From Lachnospiraceae bacterium (GTDB lineage: Bacteria; Bacillota; Clostridia; Lachnospirales; Lachnospiraceae): 64,000 nucleotides of DNA. The position numbers were made by a program, and so were the translations under genes. The stretch is taken from positions 19,274-83,273 of the forward strand of contig SVFS01000003.1 of NCBI GenBank assembly GCA_015056725.1. Direction: 5' to 3'. Shown here piece after piece: positions 9,149-18,077 of this stretch. The notes below the pieces were generated by a model. The model was not told where the DNA came from. It did not search any database and was given only the letters and a program-made list of their open reading frames with translations. Position 1 is the stretch's first letter. Every line of letters begins with the position of its first letter.

Positions 9149-10057
9149 CTATATAAGCAAGCTTTTCCACTCCGGAAACCAGATGGCCATATCTTCCGGC
9201 AAAGGTGCCATAAAACACAGCTCCTTCCGGGTAATAGGGTGTATAAAACAAAGTTTATAAGAATGAAGAGCCTGTCTTTCCATTTGTGTATTCTCAGGAT
9301 TGTATAAAAAATCTCCGATGAGAGGATGACCGATTGCTTTCATATGTACACGAATTTGATGTGTACGGCCAGTTTCAAGTTTTAAAAGCAACAGCGCTAA
9401 TCCGTTTCGTCTCCCGAGTACTTTATAGTGGGTAACTGCTTTTTCTCCATTCTCATAATCCACCATACGTTCAATCGCCGAATTCTCTTTTCTGCCAAGG
9501 GGTAAATCTACGGTTCCTTCGTCCGCAAGATCCTCTCCCTCTACAATCGCGATATACTCCCTATGTATTTCTCTTTCCGTCATAGCGTCATACAAAATAC
9601 TGCAGCTTACCATATGCTTTGCAAGAATTGTCAGGCCGGTTGTGTCCTTGTCCAAGCGGTTAACACAACGATATATAAAAGCTTTACCCTGTTCTCTGTA
9701 ATAATACGCCGCCGCATTCCCTAATGTATTCTCGTAATTCTTCATGGATGGATGAATCGGCATATGTGCCGGCTTATCTACTACTGTTATATCCTCATCT
9801 TCATATACGACCGGGAATGGAAGTTCTACCGGTGGTATCTTCTGCGAAACATCTGTCTCCCTTATCCGGATCTCCAATGTATCTCCCTCTTGTAAGCGAT
9901 ATGTCATGTATTCCCATCGCCCACCTATTATTACACTATGATCCATCTTTTTTAGATCCGTCAGATTCTGATTAGAAAACCCCTTGCTTCGGAGAAATTC
10001 CGAAATTTTGTGTCCTATCATCTCCGGCGGGATGTCATATCTTAGCGTTCTGTCCAT
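9149..10057 (-). CDS. RluA-family rRNA pseudouridine synthase (RluD-like)
   Basis: Isomerises uridine to pseudouridine in RNA. The 302 residues have an N-terminal S4-like segment (about 1–75) and the catalytic motif NRLDKDTTGLTILAK (Asp about residue 143). The ending ETGRTHQIRVHMKAIGHPLIGD is typical of RluA/RluD. The start lies one base after the stop of the upstream LysR gene, so the two are translationally linked. The exact uridine target cannot be told from sequence. Confidence 0.93.
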   Translation of the reverse strand: MDRTLRYDIPPEMIGHKISEFLRSKGFSNQNLTDLKKMDHSVIIGGRWEYMTYRLQEGDTLEIRIRETDVSQKIPPVELPFPVVYEDEDITVVDKPAHMPIHPSMKNYENTLGNAAAYYYREQGKAFIYRCVNRLDKDTTGLTILAKHMVSCSILYDAMTEREIHREYIAIVEGEDLADEGTVDLPLGRKENSAIERMVDYENGEKAVTHYKVLGRRNGLALLLLKLETGRTHQIRVHMKAIGHPLIGDFLYNPENTQMERQALHSYKLCFIHPITRKELCFMAPLPEDMAIWFPEWKSLLI

Positions 10058-10058
10058 A

Positions 10059-10931
10059 TCAAATCTTTTCTTTATACTCCAAAATTAAATCCTGTAATTT
10101 TTCTGCTGCAGGTGTGAGCCCCTTTTTATTCGGAATCGCAACACCAATAATTCGCATACTTGTCTCATCAATTTCCAATACATCAATTCCGTCCGAAAGA
10201 TTTCTGCTTGTCAACTCCGGCAAAATACTGATACCAAATCCACTGGCAACCATCGCTGCTGTTGCCTGGTCATCGATAACGTGACAGCTCCTATGGATAT
10301 CCAACTCCTTGTCATTGATAAACTTTTTAATATCTGCATCACAAGATTCTCTCTGGACCACAAAAGACTGCTTTTGCATTTCCTTTATCGAAATCCTCCC
10401 CGGTACTTTTGTTTTAAAGCCTTTTGGCACGATACACACTAATCTGTCATCATAAATCGGCTTAATCGGAAATTCTGTATTGCATGAAGTCGATAAAAAA
10501 CCAATTTCCACAATTCCGGCATTCAACCAATAGATTACATCATCGTACGTTCCTTCATATACTTCTACTTCGATGCCCGGATACCGCTTGCGAAATTCCT
10601 GCAGCATCGGTGGAAGCCAATGAATACACACACTGTTAAACGCTCCCAGTCTGACTGTTCCTGTTTCCAATCCATTCAGCTTATCTACAACCTGCGTAAA
10701 ACGTTCCTCACAATTCAACATCTCTAACACATACGGATAGATTTCTTCTCCATAGCCTGTAAGCGTTACGCCTCCTTTATTTCTATTAAATAATTGAAAG
10801 CCCAACTCCTTTTCCATGTTCGCTATAGCATGACTGACTGCAGAAGGTGTCAGATTCAAAATCGTCGCCGCCTTTGCAAAGCTTCCCTGCTCCGTTACTG
10901 TATGCAATATTCTATAATATAATAATGTCAT
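10059..10931 (-). CDS. LysR family transcriptional regulator
   Basis: The 290 residues have an N-terminal winged helix-turn-helix (GSFAKAATILNLTPSAVSHA, about 16–35) and a substrate-binding-like effector domain (VRLGAFNSVCIHWLPPML from about 93). It is first in a two-gene unit with the pseudouridine synthase, which is unusual because LysR genes are commonly divergent from their targets. The 400 bases upstream contain no divergent protein gene, only a candidate small RNA. Ligand unknown. Confidence 0.9.
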   Translation of the reverse strand: MTLLYYRILHTVTEQGSFAKAATILNLTPSAVSHAIANMEKELGFQLFNRNKGGVTLTGYGEEIYPYVLEMLNCEERFTQVVDKLNGLETGTVRLGAFNSVCIHWLPPMLQEFRKRYPGIEVEVYEGTYDDVIYWLNAGIVEIGFLSTSCNTEFPIKPIYDDRLVCIVPKGFKTKVPGRISIKEMQKQSFVVQRESCDADIKKFINDKELDIHRSCHVIDDQATAAMVASGFGISILPELTSRNLSDGIDVLEIDETSMRIIGVAIPNKKGLTPAAEKLQDLILEYKEKI

Positions 10932-11172
10932 ATACTTTCCTTTCTATAAAAAAACCGTTATTTTTATCTGTTTGAGATACTTTTTAAAAAAATTTTTTCT
11001 TTAAATTTTGCACCTCAAAACTATATTTTTTATCTCAAATCAGACCGTCCACAAGATATTGTATTTTCACTTCTTTTATTATAATAGTTGAATTTTTTTC
11101 ATCTTTCAAGTGAAAATAATGAATTTTACTTTTCTTGCAAAATCACGTAAAATAAGACCATAGATTAGTGAT

Positions 11173-11201
11173 TCGAAAGATGAACTATTTCCCTCTATAA
11201 T
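11173..11201 (+). promoter_or_regulatory. Candidate promoter of the small RNA
   Basis: Perfect −10 TATAAT (11196–11201). Seventeen bases upstream is TCGAAA (11173–11178), matching the −35 consensus at four of six positions. Predicted start is about 11206–11208, at the first base of the RNA's first stem. Confidence 0.45.
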
Positions 11202-11205
11202 GCAT

Positions 11206-11312
11206 GGCAGCACTCCTCTAAAAATAAAGCTGCCGGTGATAACAAACTCCTCAAACTTAATGTTATCACAACAACAAAAAAGTGGTCCTTATGGATCACT
11301 TTTTTGTTGTTT
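11206..11312 (+). ncRNA. Candidate trans-acting small RNA with twin anti-Shine-Dalgarno loops
   Basis: Three consecutive hairpins in about 105 nt. Hairpin 1: GGCAGC (11206–11211) / GCTGCC (11229–11234), with loop beginning ACTCCTC. Hairpin 2: GTGATAACA (11236–11244) / TGTTATCAC (11261–11269), with loop beginning AACTCCTC. Hairpin 3 is an 18-bp terminator (11271–11310). The same ACTCCTC, complementary to the GAGG(A) core of ribosome sites, sits at the 5' side of both loops. A TATAAT box lies just upstream. It lies between the upstream end of the LysR gene and the 3' end of the metal-permease operon. No protein reads through it. It resembles Firmicutes sRNAs that use C-rich loops to block ribosome sites; no named family is recognised. 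Confidence 0.5.
11271..11310. terminator. Strong bidirectional terminator
   Basis: ACAACAAAAAAGTGGTCC (11271–11288) pairs with GGATCACTTTTTTGTTGT (11293–11310): 18 bp with one G·T and a 4-base loop. A and T runs inside the arms serve both strands. It closes the small RNA on the plus strand and the metal-permease operon on the minus strand. Confidence 0.85.
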
Positions 11313-11337
11313 CAATATTCTTTTCACATCTGATTTC

Positions 11338-12243
11338 TTAGTAAATCCAGTTTTCTAACCGAACCCCTTGAACAATAATTCCAAACACTACGCCAAGTGC
11401 ATATAATGTTGCCACAACCTTTATGTTTTCTTTCATATTCTTGTTTGCCCTAAACAGTACAAGCACACCAACACCGGCACCCGTCAAAAGTCCTGACATG
11501 AGACCTCCCAAATGCATTGCACCTTCTAAATAAAGCTGTGTCAGTACAACGGAAGAAGCACAGTTCGGAATCAGGCCTATCATTGCTGCCAGCAATTGTC
11601 CCAAAATAGGTTTATTTAAGATAAACTGCTTCAGTCCATCCTCTCCGATAACTTCGATTCCAAAATTCAGTAAAATTGTCACAACCAAAATAAACCCAAA
11701 CACTTGAAGCGTGTGCGTGATTGTAGATTTCCAAATCCCTTCTGAGCAGCCACATCTCTCTTGTTCACAAATATCACGAATCTGGAAGGGATTATTTTTA
11801 CGCATATCGCCTTTTCGTTTCATGGAAAGCCAGAACGCCCGTCTGTTAATCGTGTAATCCACTAAAAAGCCCGCCATAATTCCGATTAAAATTTTCACAA
11901 GCAAAATCTTCACAATCACACTTACGTGAACAGCTTCGGAAATAAAAATCGGAAGCATCTCATCTGATGTGGATAAATATACTGCTATCAATGTTCCCAT
12001 TGTAATAACTTTTCCGGCATATAAGCTGGAAGCCGCTGCCGAAAAACCACATTGTGGAAACGCTCCAAGCACACCACCAAACACCGGCCCCCATTTCCCT
12101 GACTTGCGAAGCATCTGCTTGGTCTGGTCGCTAGTCTTGTTTTCAATATATTCCATTAAAAAATATGTCAAAAACAAAAACGGCAAAAGTTTTAAACTGT
12201 CTACTATAGCATGTCCCAGCACATGCTCTAACATATGTTCCAT
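11338..12243 (-). CDS. Putative manganese/arsenic efflux permease family membrane protein
   Basis: Multi-pass membrane protein of 301 residues with about eight or more hydrophobic segments. Two internal-repeat motifs are characteristic: FPQCGFSAAASSLYAGKV (about residue 62) and IPNCASSVVLTQLYLEGA (about 226). Each carries a Cys and small residues inside a membrane segment. This matches the family annotated as putative manganese transporter or arsenic efflux (ArsP_2-like). The substrate is not established from sequence. It starts seven bases after the DUF89 gene stop, so it is the last gene of a three-gene operon. Confidence 0.7.
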   Translation of the reverse strand: MEHMLEHVLGHAIVDSLKLLPFLFLTYFLMEYIENKTSDQTKQMLRKSGKWGPVFGGVLGAFPQCGFSAAASSLYAGKVITMGTLIAVYLSTSDEMLPIFISEAVHVSVIVKILLVKILIGIMAGFLVDYTINRRAFWLSMKRKGDMRKNNPFQIRDICEQERCGCSEGIWKSTITHTLQVFGFILVVTILLNFGIEVIGEDGLKQFILNKPILGQLLAAMIGLIPNCASSVVLTQLYLEGAMHLGGLMSGLLTGAGVGVLVLFRANKNMKENIKVVATLYALGVVFGIIVQGVRLENWIY

Positions 12244-12249
12244 TTTCTG

Positions 12250-13119
12250 TTATTTCTCCCGTTCTCTTATAAACATCCCTGTATATTTTGGCACATGAAA
12301 TCTTCCCGAAAACCAATCACATTTACAAAGGAATGAATAATAAATATTTCTTCCACAGCCATTAGCTGTTTCAAAATTCGCCTGACCCTTAGACAAAATA
12401 ATATCTGCCTTATCAAGCTCTGCAATTGCCTCAGGTGGCATCATCTTTTCTACAGTACCTGCCACGCTGTTTCCGTTGCTGACCACAGGTACAAGCTCGC
12501 ATAAGCCAACTTCCTGTGCATCTTGCATTGTCGCATCATTTAATACTTCTCCGCCACGAACCATAACTTTTATTTTCAAATGCGGGAAACGTTTCTGCAA
12601 TTCTTTGATAAACAGTTTATCTATCACGATTTCTCCACTGTTATCTGCTAAAAGCAAGAAGTTTTCCCCATTCTCGCAATCCCGCAAAAACATCTTATAC
12701 ACATCCATATCAAGTGCATTCTTTTCATCTTCTTTAAAAAGGCTTAAAAACTGCTCCTTATCCACATGCTGCATGGCTCCAAAATCAATATAGTTTCCTA
12801 TACGTGCATAAATGAGTGCTGTTGCCAACGGATCAGACGATGTCATAATTTCTTCATGCAGGCGCTCCTCCATTTCCAGCACATACTTATTATATTCCTT
12901 CTTTACCGCCGTATAATCTGTCGGTTCTCCAAAATATTTGCGATAAATCTGATTAAAAAGATATACCATATATGGCGCCGAATCTTCATCCTCACTTGCA
13001 CCCATTGTTGCTGCCACTTCCTTCATATAGGCAGTCTTTTTTTCCTCATCCGTAAATCCCGCTATTCTCTCTTGTTGTCTATTTAAAAGACACGCAACGC
13101 AATAACTTGTAAGTCTCAT
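12250..13119 (-). CDS. DUF89/ARMT1-like metal-dependent phosphatase
   Basis: Family of damage-control phosphatases that act on abnormal sugar or cofactor phosphates in other organisms. The N-terminal RLTSYCVACLLNRQ and the core LLLADNSGEIVIDKLFI and LSKGQANFETANG (metal and phosphate site) are the family hallmarks. Length is 289 residues from the ATG at 13119. This start is chosen because it overlaps the upstream AlkD-like stop as ATGA and follows AAAGGA; a longer reading frame to 13173 is unlikely. Co-transcribed with the AlkD-like gene and the metal permease. Substrate unknown. Confidence 0.8.
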   Translation of the reverse strand: MRLTSYCVACLLNRQQERIAGFTDEEKKTAYMKEVAATMGASEDEDSAPYMVYLFNQIYRKYFGEPTDYTAVKKEYNKYVLEMEERLHEEIMTSSDPLATALIYARIGNYIDFGAMQHVDKEQFLSLFKEDEKNALDMDVYKMFLRDCENGENFLLLADNSGEIVIDKLFIKELQKRFPHLKIKVMVRGGEVLNDATMQDAQEVGLCELVPVVSNGNSVAGTVEKMMPPEAIAELDKADIILSKGQANFETANGCGRNIYYSFLCKCDWFSGRFHVPKYTGMFIREREK

Positions 13120-13832
13120 TTCCGTTTTCCTTTTAACTCTTTTAAATACTGCTTCTGCTCCGCTGTCAAACAAAGAGATTCTCTGCCCTTTTGCAGTGCT
13201 TTAATATATGTAAAATCATCTAAATGATTATCTTCTGATTCCATATAAGCAATCGTCTTATCCCAATATTTCACAAGGCATATTGACAGTGCCCACGCCA
13301 CCGCCATTTTCACATAATACCCCTCATGATGGATTTCGTCAAAGGTTTTTAACAGTTTATCTATATATTCCTCCGAAATATAATAATTGATAAACATAAC
13401 TACTGCAAATCGAATGTGATATTCTTTGTTTGAACATAAATAGCTCTGCAAATAATCCCACATCTCACCCATCTGTTGTTTTGTCTGCTTTAATCCGGAA
13501 CAAAAGCTGTCACAAGTCGACCAATTATCAATCTGTGCTACATACTTATCTATGTAGGGAAATAACACCTCTATATTTGTTTTTATTTGACTGATTACCA
13601 TTCCATAGAGCATGATTTCTTCCATATAGGACTGACCTGCAATTATTTCTGTTTCATCCAGATATAAAAAGCTGTCTTCCTTCGCAATCTGCTTTGAAAG
13701 CTTACGAAGCTTTGGCAATCTGACTCCAAGCATCTTTACTTCTTTGCCCATAAGACCGGCGGAAAACGCTCGGAATTTCTCTTCAGACATACTCACTAAT
13801 AATTCTAAAACTTTATCTGTCGTATAAACCAT
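13116..13832 (-). CDS. DNA alkylation repair protein, AlkD-like HEAT-repeat family
   Basis: About 238 residues, all helical. It has family signatures: GVRLPKLRKLSKQIAKE, the central QIDNWSTCDSF (WSxCD Asp expected in the active site) and VKMAVAWALS. It is predicted to excise alkylated bases. The ATG at 13832 has AGGA seven bases upstream and is preferred over a TTG five codons earlier. It ends in a four-base overlap with the DUF89 gene and heads a three-gene operon. Confidence 0.85.
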   Translation of the reverse strand: MVYTTDKVLELLVSMSEEKFRAFSAGLMGKEVKMLGVRLPKLRKLSKQIAKEDSFLYLDETEIIAGQSYMEEIMLYGMVISQIKTNIEVLFPYIDKYVAQIDNWSTCDSFCSGLKQTKQQMGEMWDYLQSYLCSNKEYHIRFAVVMFINYYISEEYIDKLLKTFDEIHHEGYYVKMAVAWALSICLVKYWDKTIAYMESEDNHLDDFTYIKALQKGRESLCLTAEQKQYLKELKGKRK

Positions 13833-13863
13833 AATGTAATCCTGCAATTTTTTTATTTTACTC

Positions 13864-13892
13864 TTGAAAAAAATGCCATAACTGATTATAAT
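13864..13892 (+). promoter_or_regulatory. Promoter of tRNA-Pro
   Basis: TTGAAA (13864–13869), 17-base spacer, TATAAT (13887–13892), 16 bases before the tRNA. Confidence 0.7.
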
Positions 13893-13908
13893 TGTCTAGT
13901 ATGTGAGA

Positions 13909-13982
<74 letters not shown>

Positions 13983-13987
13983 TAATA

Positions 13988-14018
13988 AAAGCATTGATTT
14001 TACATCAATGCTTTTTTT
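13988..14018 (+). terminator. Terminator of tRNA-Pro
   Basis: AAAGCATTGAT (13988–13998) / ATCAATGCTTT (14004–14014) followed by a T run. Confidence 0.85.
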
Positions 14019-14041
14019 GTTAAACATGTTTATAGTATACC

Positions 14042-14079
14042 AAAAAGAACGCCTGCATTCCACAAAAGGAAATGCAGGC
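14042..14079 (-). terminator. Terminator of the monosaccharide ABC transporter operon
   Basis: GCCTGCATTTCC / GGAATGCAGGC stem on the minus strand (14051–14079), then GTTCTTTTT. It is 22 bases past the last permease gene. Confidence 0.8.
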
Positions 14080-14100
14080 ATTTAACTTTTACCAAATTAT

Positions 14101-15261
14101 TTATGCTTTTGTCTTTGGTTTGTTGTTCATGATTTCGAATACTACTGCTGCTAACAGTACGACACCTTTAACAACCTTCTGCCAGTTGGCATCGATACCC
14201 ATCAAACTCATACCTAAGTTGATAACACCGATAAGTGTAGCACCAACTACCATACCAAGTACGGAACCGGAACCACCGTATGCAGATACACCACCTACTA
14301 CGCAGGCAGAGATTGCATCCATTTCGTAGTTTGTACCAGCTGTTGGATTCGCTGCTGTCAGTCTGGCAAGTGTAAGCCATGTTGCAATAACTGTAAGGAA
14401 TGCCATGTTGAGATATGCAAGGAAGAAAATCTTCTTTGTATCAATACCTGACAATCTTGTTGCTTCTACGTTACCACCGATTGTATAGAAATAACGACCG
14501 ATAGTAGTTTTAGAAGTAATAAATTCATAAATCAATACTACAACTGCGATCCAAATTAACGCATATGGAATACCATTGCGCACTGCAAATTGGATTGTGA
14601 AAATCATAATAACTGCACATACCAAAATAATTCTGATAAGTGTAGACTTCTTAGCTTCTACTTCATATCCTTTGCTTTCCTTTGTTGCTCTTGCCTTTAA
14701 CTGAAGAAGTGCAAATACTACACAACAAATAATACCTACGATAAGACATGTTAAATTAAAGCCCGGTACACCGAAAATATCCGGTACGTTACCGCTAAAG
14801 ATTTTAACAAAATCATCCGGCATTGGAGAGATTGTTAAACCGTCTAAGATTGCTGTACCCCATCCACGGAATGCAAGATAACCTGCCAATGTAGAAATCC
14901 ATGGTGGAATGTTTAAATACGCAATCAGGAAGCCCTGTAAGCATCCACTTAATAAGCCGACTACTAACATAATTGCCATTGCACTACCTGTAGACCAGCC
15001 TTTATTTACCATAAGTGTACCACCGATTGCACCAAGGAAGCACACTACAGAACCTACAGAAAGGTCAATGTTACCTCCTGTAAGCATACACATCATCATA
15101 CCTGTTGCTAATACATATACGTATGCATTCTGTGTAATCAAAGAATTGAAGTTTGCAGATGATACCATCGAACCGCCTGTCGTAATCGTAAAGAAAAGGA
15201 CTACTAAGACAAGGACGATGAGCATGGTATGTTTTTTGAAAATTTCTAATGCTTTCTTCAT
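14101..15261 (-). CDS. mmsB: Multiple-monosaccharide ABC transporter permease, second copy
   Basis: Inner-membrane permease of the CUT2 (ribose/xylose/arabinose) type. The 386 residues carry about ten hydrophobic segments, the family motif TGGNIDLSVGSVV near residue 60, and ACVVGGVSAYGGSGSVLGMVVGATLIGVI near the C-terminus. It is clearly a paralogue of the adjacent 390-residue permease; both share the N-terminal and C-terminal motifs. Last gene of the operon, 16 bases after the first copy. The pair may form a heterodimeric channel (inference). Confidence 0.88.
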   Translation of the reverse strand: MKKALEIFKKHTMLIVLVLVVLFFTITTGGSMVSSANFNSLITQNAYVYVLATGMMMCMLTGGNIDLSVGSVVCFLGAIGGTLMVNKGWSTGSAMAIMLVVGLLSGCLQGFLIAYLNIPPWISTLAGYLAFRGWGTAILDGLTISPMPDDFVKIFSGNVPDIFGVPGFNLTCLIVGIICCVVFALLQLKARATKESKGYEVEAKKSTLIRIILVCAVIMIFTIQFAVRNGIPYALIWIAVVVLIYEFITSKTTIGRYFYTIGGNVEATRLSGIDTKKIFFLAYLNMAFLTVIATWLTLARLTAANPTAGTNYEMDAISACVVGGVSAYGGSGSVLGMVVGATLIGVINLGMSLMGIDANWQKVVKGVVLLAAVVFEIMNNKPKTKA

Positions 15262-15277
15262 AATCGTTCCTCCTTAA

Positions 15278-16450
15278 TTATTTCTTTTCTTTCTTAGACA
15301 ATACGTCGAATGTAACTGCGAGTAACAATACAAGACCTTTTACTACCTTCTGCCAGTTTGCATCAATACCCATGATACTCATACCCTGGTTGATAACACC
15401 CATCAAGATAGCACCAATAATTGTTCCTGCTACTGTACCTACGCCACCGTATGCAGATGCACCACCGATAAAGCAAGCACCAATCGCATCCATTTCATAA
15501 CCCTGACCATATGTTGGCTGAGCTGACATTAATCTTGCAATTGTTAAAATACCTGTAAGACCTGCTAAGAAGCCCATATTTGTATATGCAAAGAAATAAA
15601 CAAATTTTGTATTAATACCGGATAATCTAGTCGCTTTTTCGTTGCCACCTACTGCATATAAATAACGTCCGATACGTGTTTTGGTTGTGATGTATCCATA
15701 AACAAGTACTACAAGGAGAACCCAAATAAGTCCTGTTGGAATACCTTTATATGCTGCAAGTTTCCATGCTACCCACATAATAACAGCCGAAATGATAACC
15801 ATTTTTACGATTTCGCCAAACAAACCTGCTGTTTCGTATCCACGGCGCTTGCTGTTAATACGGTTCTTAAGCTGGATTACAATATAAATTACAATTGCTA
15901 CGATACCTGCTGCGATACATGTATAGTTCAAATTTTCCGGACCGCCTAAAAAGTCCGCTACGTAACAGTCTGCACCACCACCAAAAACTTTGATGAATGT
16001 TTCATCGGTAATTGTAATCGCCATACCACCAAGTACTACGTTCGATAAACCTCTGAACGCATACATGCCGGCAAGTGTTGCAATGAATGGCGGTACATTA
16101 ACATATGCAATCCAATAACCATTCATAACACCTACAAGGATACCTGCAACAATCATAACAATAACTGCTACAACTGCATTTACATCCTTATCCATCATCA
16201 TTGCGCCGATGCCGCCCACAAAACATACAACTGAACCTACGGAAAGGTCGATGTTACCACCTGTCAGGATACAGAGCAGCATACCGGTTGCTAAAACGAA
16301 AACGTATGCGTTCTGTGAGATAAGGTTATTAATGTTCTGTGGAAGTAAAATCAGTCCATCTGTCTTATTATAGAAAAAAATCATAACCAAGATCAGAGCA
16401 ATAACCATGGTATACTTTTTCAATGTTGCTGATACTTTTGTTTTTCCCAT
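15278..16450 (-). CDS. mmsB: Multiple-monosaccharide ABC transporter permease, first copy
   Basis: CUT2-type sugar permease, 390 residues. Markers are the TGGNIDLSVGSVVCF motif near residue 63, NVPPFIATLAGMYAFRG, and IGACFIGGASAYGGVGTVAG in the C-terminal half. It starts two bases after the ATPase gene ends. With the ATPase and the lipoprotein it makes a complete uptake system. Its closest visible relative is the neighbouring copy, so this looks like an in-operon duplication followed by divergence. Confidence 0.9.
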   Translation of the reverse strand: MGKTKVSATLKKYTMVIALILVMIFFYNKTDGLILLPQNINNLISQNAYVFVLATGMLLCILTGGNIDLSVGSVVCFVGGIGAMMMDKDVNAVVAVIVMIVAGILVGVMNGYWIAYVNVPPFIATLAGMYAFRGLSNVVLGGMAITITDETFIKVFGGGADCYVADFLGGPENLNYTCIAAGIVAIVIYIVIQLKNRINSKRRGYETAGLFGEIVKMVIISAVIMWVAWKLAAYKGIPTGLIWVLLVVLVYGYITTKTRIGRYLYAVGGNEKATRLSGINTKFVYFFAYTNMGFLAGLTGILTIARLMSAQPTYGQGYEMDAIGACFIGGASAYGGVGTVAGTIIGAILMGVINQGMSIMGIDANWQKVVKGLVLLLAVTFDVLSKKEKK

Positions 16451-16452
16451 AA

Positions 16453-17991
16453 TTATTCTCCTTTCCCTGATTTTAAGATACTCTGCATAATAACTTCCTG
16501 GTTCGCTTCAGAACTTGCAAGTTCTCCTACAAATTTACCTTCATTCATGACATAAATTCTGTCACTCATACCAAGTACTTCCGGAAGCTCGGAAGAAATC
16601 ATGATAACAGATTTACCTGCTGCTACAAGATCATTGATGATACAATAAATTTCGTACTTCGCACCTACGTCGATACCTCTTGTAGGTTCATCCAAAATCA
16701 GAATTTCAGGATCTGCAAACATCCATTTTGCAAGAAGTACTTTCTGCTGATTACCACCACTCAAGTTACCAACATTCTGTTCTACTGTCGGAGCTTTTGT
16801 TTTCAGTTTTTCTTTGTACTCTACTGCTACCTGATATTCTTTATCCTTATCGATAATCTTCTTGCTGGAAATACTGTCAAGATTTGCAAGTGTAGTATTA
16901 ATCTTAATTGGATTTGTAAGAACTAAGCCATTTCCTTTACGGTCTTCTGTAACGTAAGCCAATTTCTTTTTGATGGCATCCTTTACAGTTTTAAGTTCAA
17001 CAGTTTCTCCGTTCAATGTCATAGTACCACTGATACCTGTACCATAAGAACGACCGAAAATACTCATCGCAAGCTCTGTACGTCCTGCTCCCATCAAACC
17101 ATAAATACCAACCACTTCGCCCTTGCGAACATTAAGATTTACACCATCTACCACTTTACGTTCCGGATATAACGGATGGAATACCGTCCAATCCTTTACT
17201 TCCATATTAACGTCACCGATTTCTACATTATGACGTTTTGGGAAACGGTCTGTGATTTCACGACCTACCATTCCTCTAATAATTCTATCTTCTGAAATCT
17301 CTGTTGCTCTATTGTCAAGTGTTTCAATTGTAGCACCATCTCGTACTACGGTAATCTTATCAGCTACATAAGCAACTTCGTTTAATTTGTGAGATATAAT
17401 AATCGATGTTAATCCTTCCTCCTTGAATTTTAATAATAAATCAAGAAGTGCTCGGGAATCTGTTTCATTCAAAGAAGATGTAGGCTCGTCAAGAATAAGC
17501 AATCTCGCATGTTTTGCAAGTGCTTTCGCAATTTCTACAAGCTGCTGTTTACCTACACCGATTTCTTTAACTAATACTCTGGAAGACTCGGACAGACCAA
17601 CCATTTTCAGGTATTTGTCTGCTTCACCATATGTTTCATTCCAGTCAATAGCTGCACTCTTTCCTCTTTCATTTCCAAGGAACATGTTTTCACCAATAGA
17701 CATATATGGAATCAACGCCAGTTCCTGGTGGATAATTACGATACCTTTTTCTTCGGAATCTTTAATTTTATCGAATTTACAAACTTCTCCATCATAAATA
17801 ATGTCGCCTTCGTATGTACCATATGGATAAATACCACTAAGTACGTTCATCAAAGTCGACTTTCCAGCTCCGTTTTCACCTACGAGAGCGTGGATTTCTC
17901 CCTCTTCAACTTTCAAATTAACGTTGTCAAGAGCTTTTACACCAGGGAAAGTCTTTGTAATATTTTTCATTTCAAGTAGTACTTTTGCCAA
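16453..17991 (-). CDS. mmsA: Multiple-monosaccharide ABC transporter ATP-binding protein
   Basis: Fused double ABC ATPase of the sugar CUT2 class, 512 residues. The first half has Walker [10 protein letters not shown] (about 38–46), [11 protein letters not shown] and [11 protein letters not shown]. The second half has the usual degenerate [10 protein letters not shown] and an intact [15 protein letters not shown] with [14 protein letters not shown]. The start is TTG, preceded by AAGGAGGGATACAC. It is separated from the binding-protein gene by a GC-rich hairpin, which may lower its expression relative to the lipoprotein. Confidence 0.93.
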   Translation of the reverse strand: MAKVLLEMKNITKTFPGVKALDNVNLKVEEGEIHALVGENGAGKSTLMNVLSGIYPYGTYEGDIIYDGEVCKFDKIKDSEEKGIVIIHQELALIPYMSIGENMFLGNERGKSAAIDWNETYGEADKYLKMVGLSESSRVLVKEIGVGKQQLVEIAKALAKHARLLILDEPTSSLNETDSRALLDLLLKFKEEGLTSIIISHKLNEVAYVADKITVVRDGATIETLDNRATEISEDRIIRGMVGREITDRFPKRHNVEIGDVNMEVKDWTVFHPLYPERKVVDGVNLNVRKGEVVGIYGLMGAGRTELAMSIFGRSYGTGISGTMTLNGETVELKTVKDAIKKKLAYVTEDRKGNGLVLTNPIKINTTLANLDSISSKKIIDKDKEYQVAVEYKEKLKTKAPTVEQNVGNLSGGNQQKVLLAKWMFADPEILILDEPTRGIDVGAKYEIYCIINDLVAAGKSVIMISSELPEVLGMSDRIYVMNEGKFVGELASSEANQEVIMQSILKSGKGE

Positions 17992-18014
17992 GTGTATCCC
18001 TCCTTATCAGTTAA

Positions 18015-18038
18015 ACAGGCGGGTATTACCCCGCCTGT
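18015..18038 (-). other. Intergenic stem-loop between binding protein and ATPase genes
   Basis: ACAGGCGGG/CCCGCCTGT, 9 bp with a 6-base loop, lies between chvE and mmsA. No U-run follows on the minus strand, so it is more likely a stability or processing hairpin than a terminator. Confidence 0.6.
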
Positions 18039-18077
18039 ATGTTAACTCTTTTTGATTTCAAATCAATTGCTACTCAA

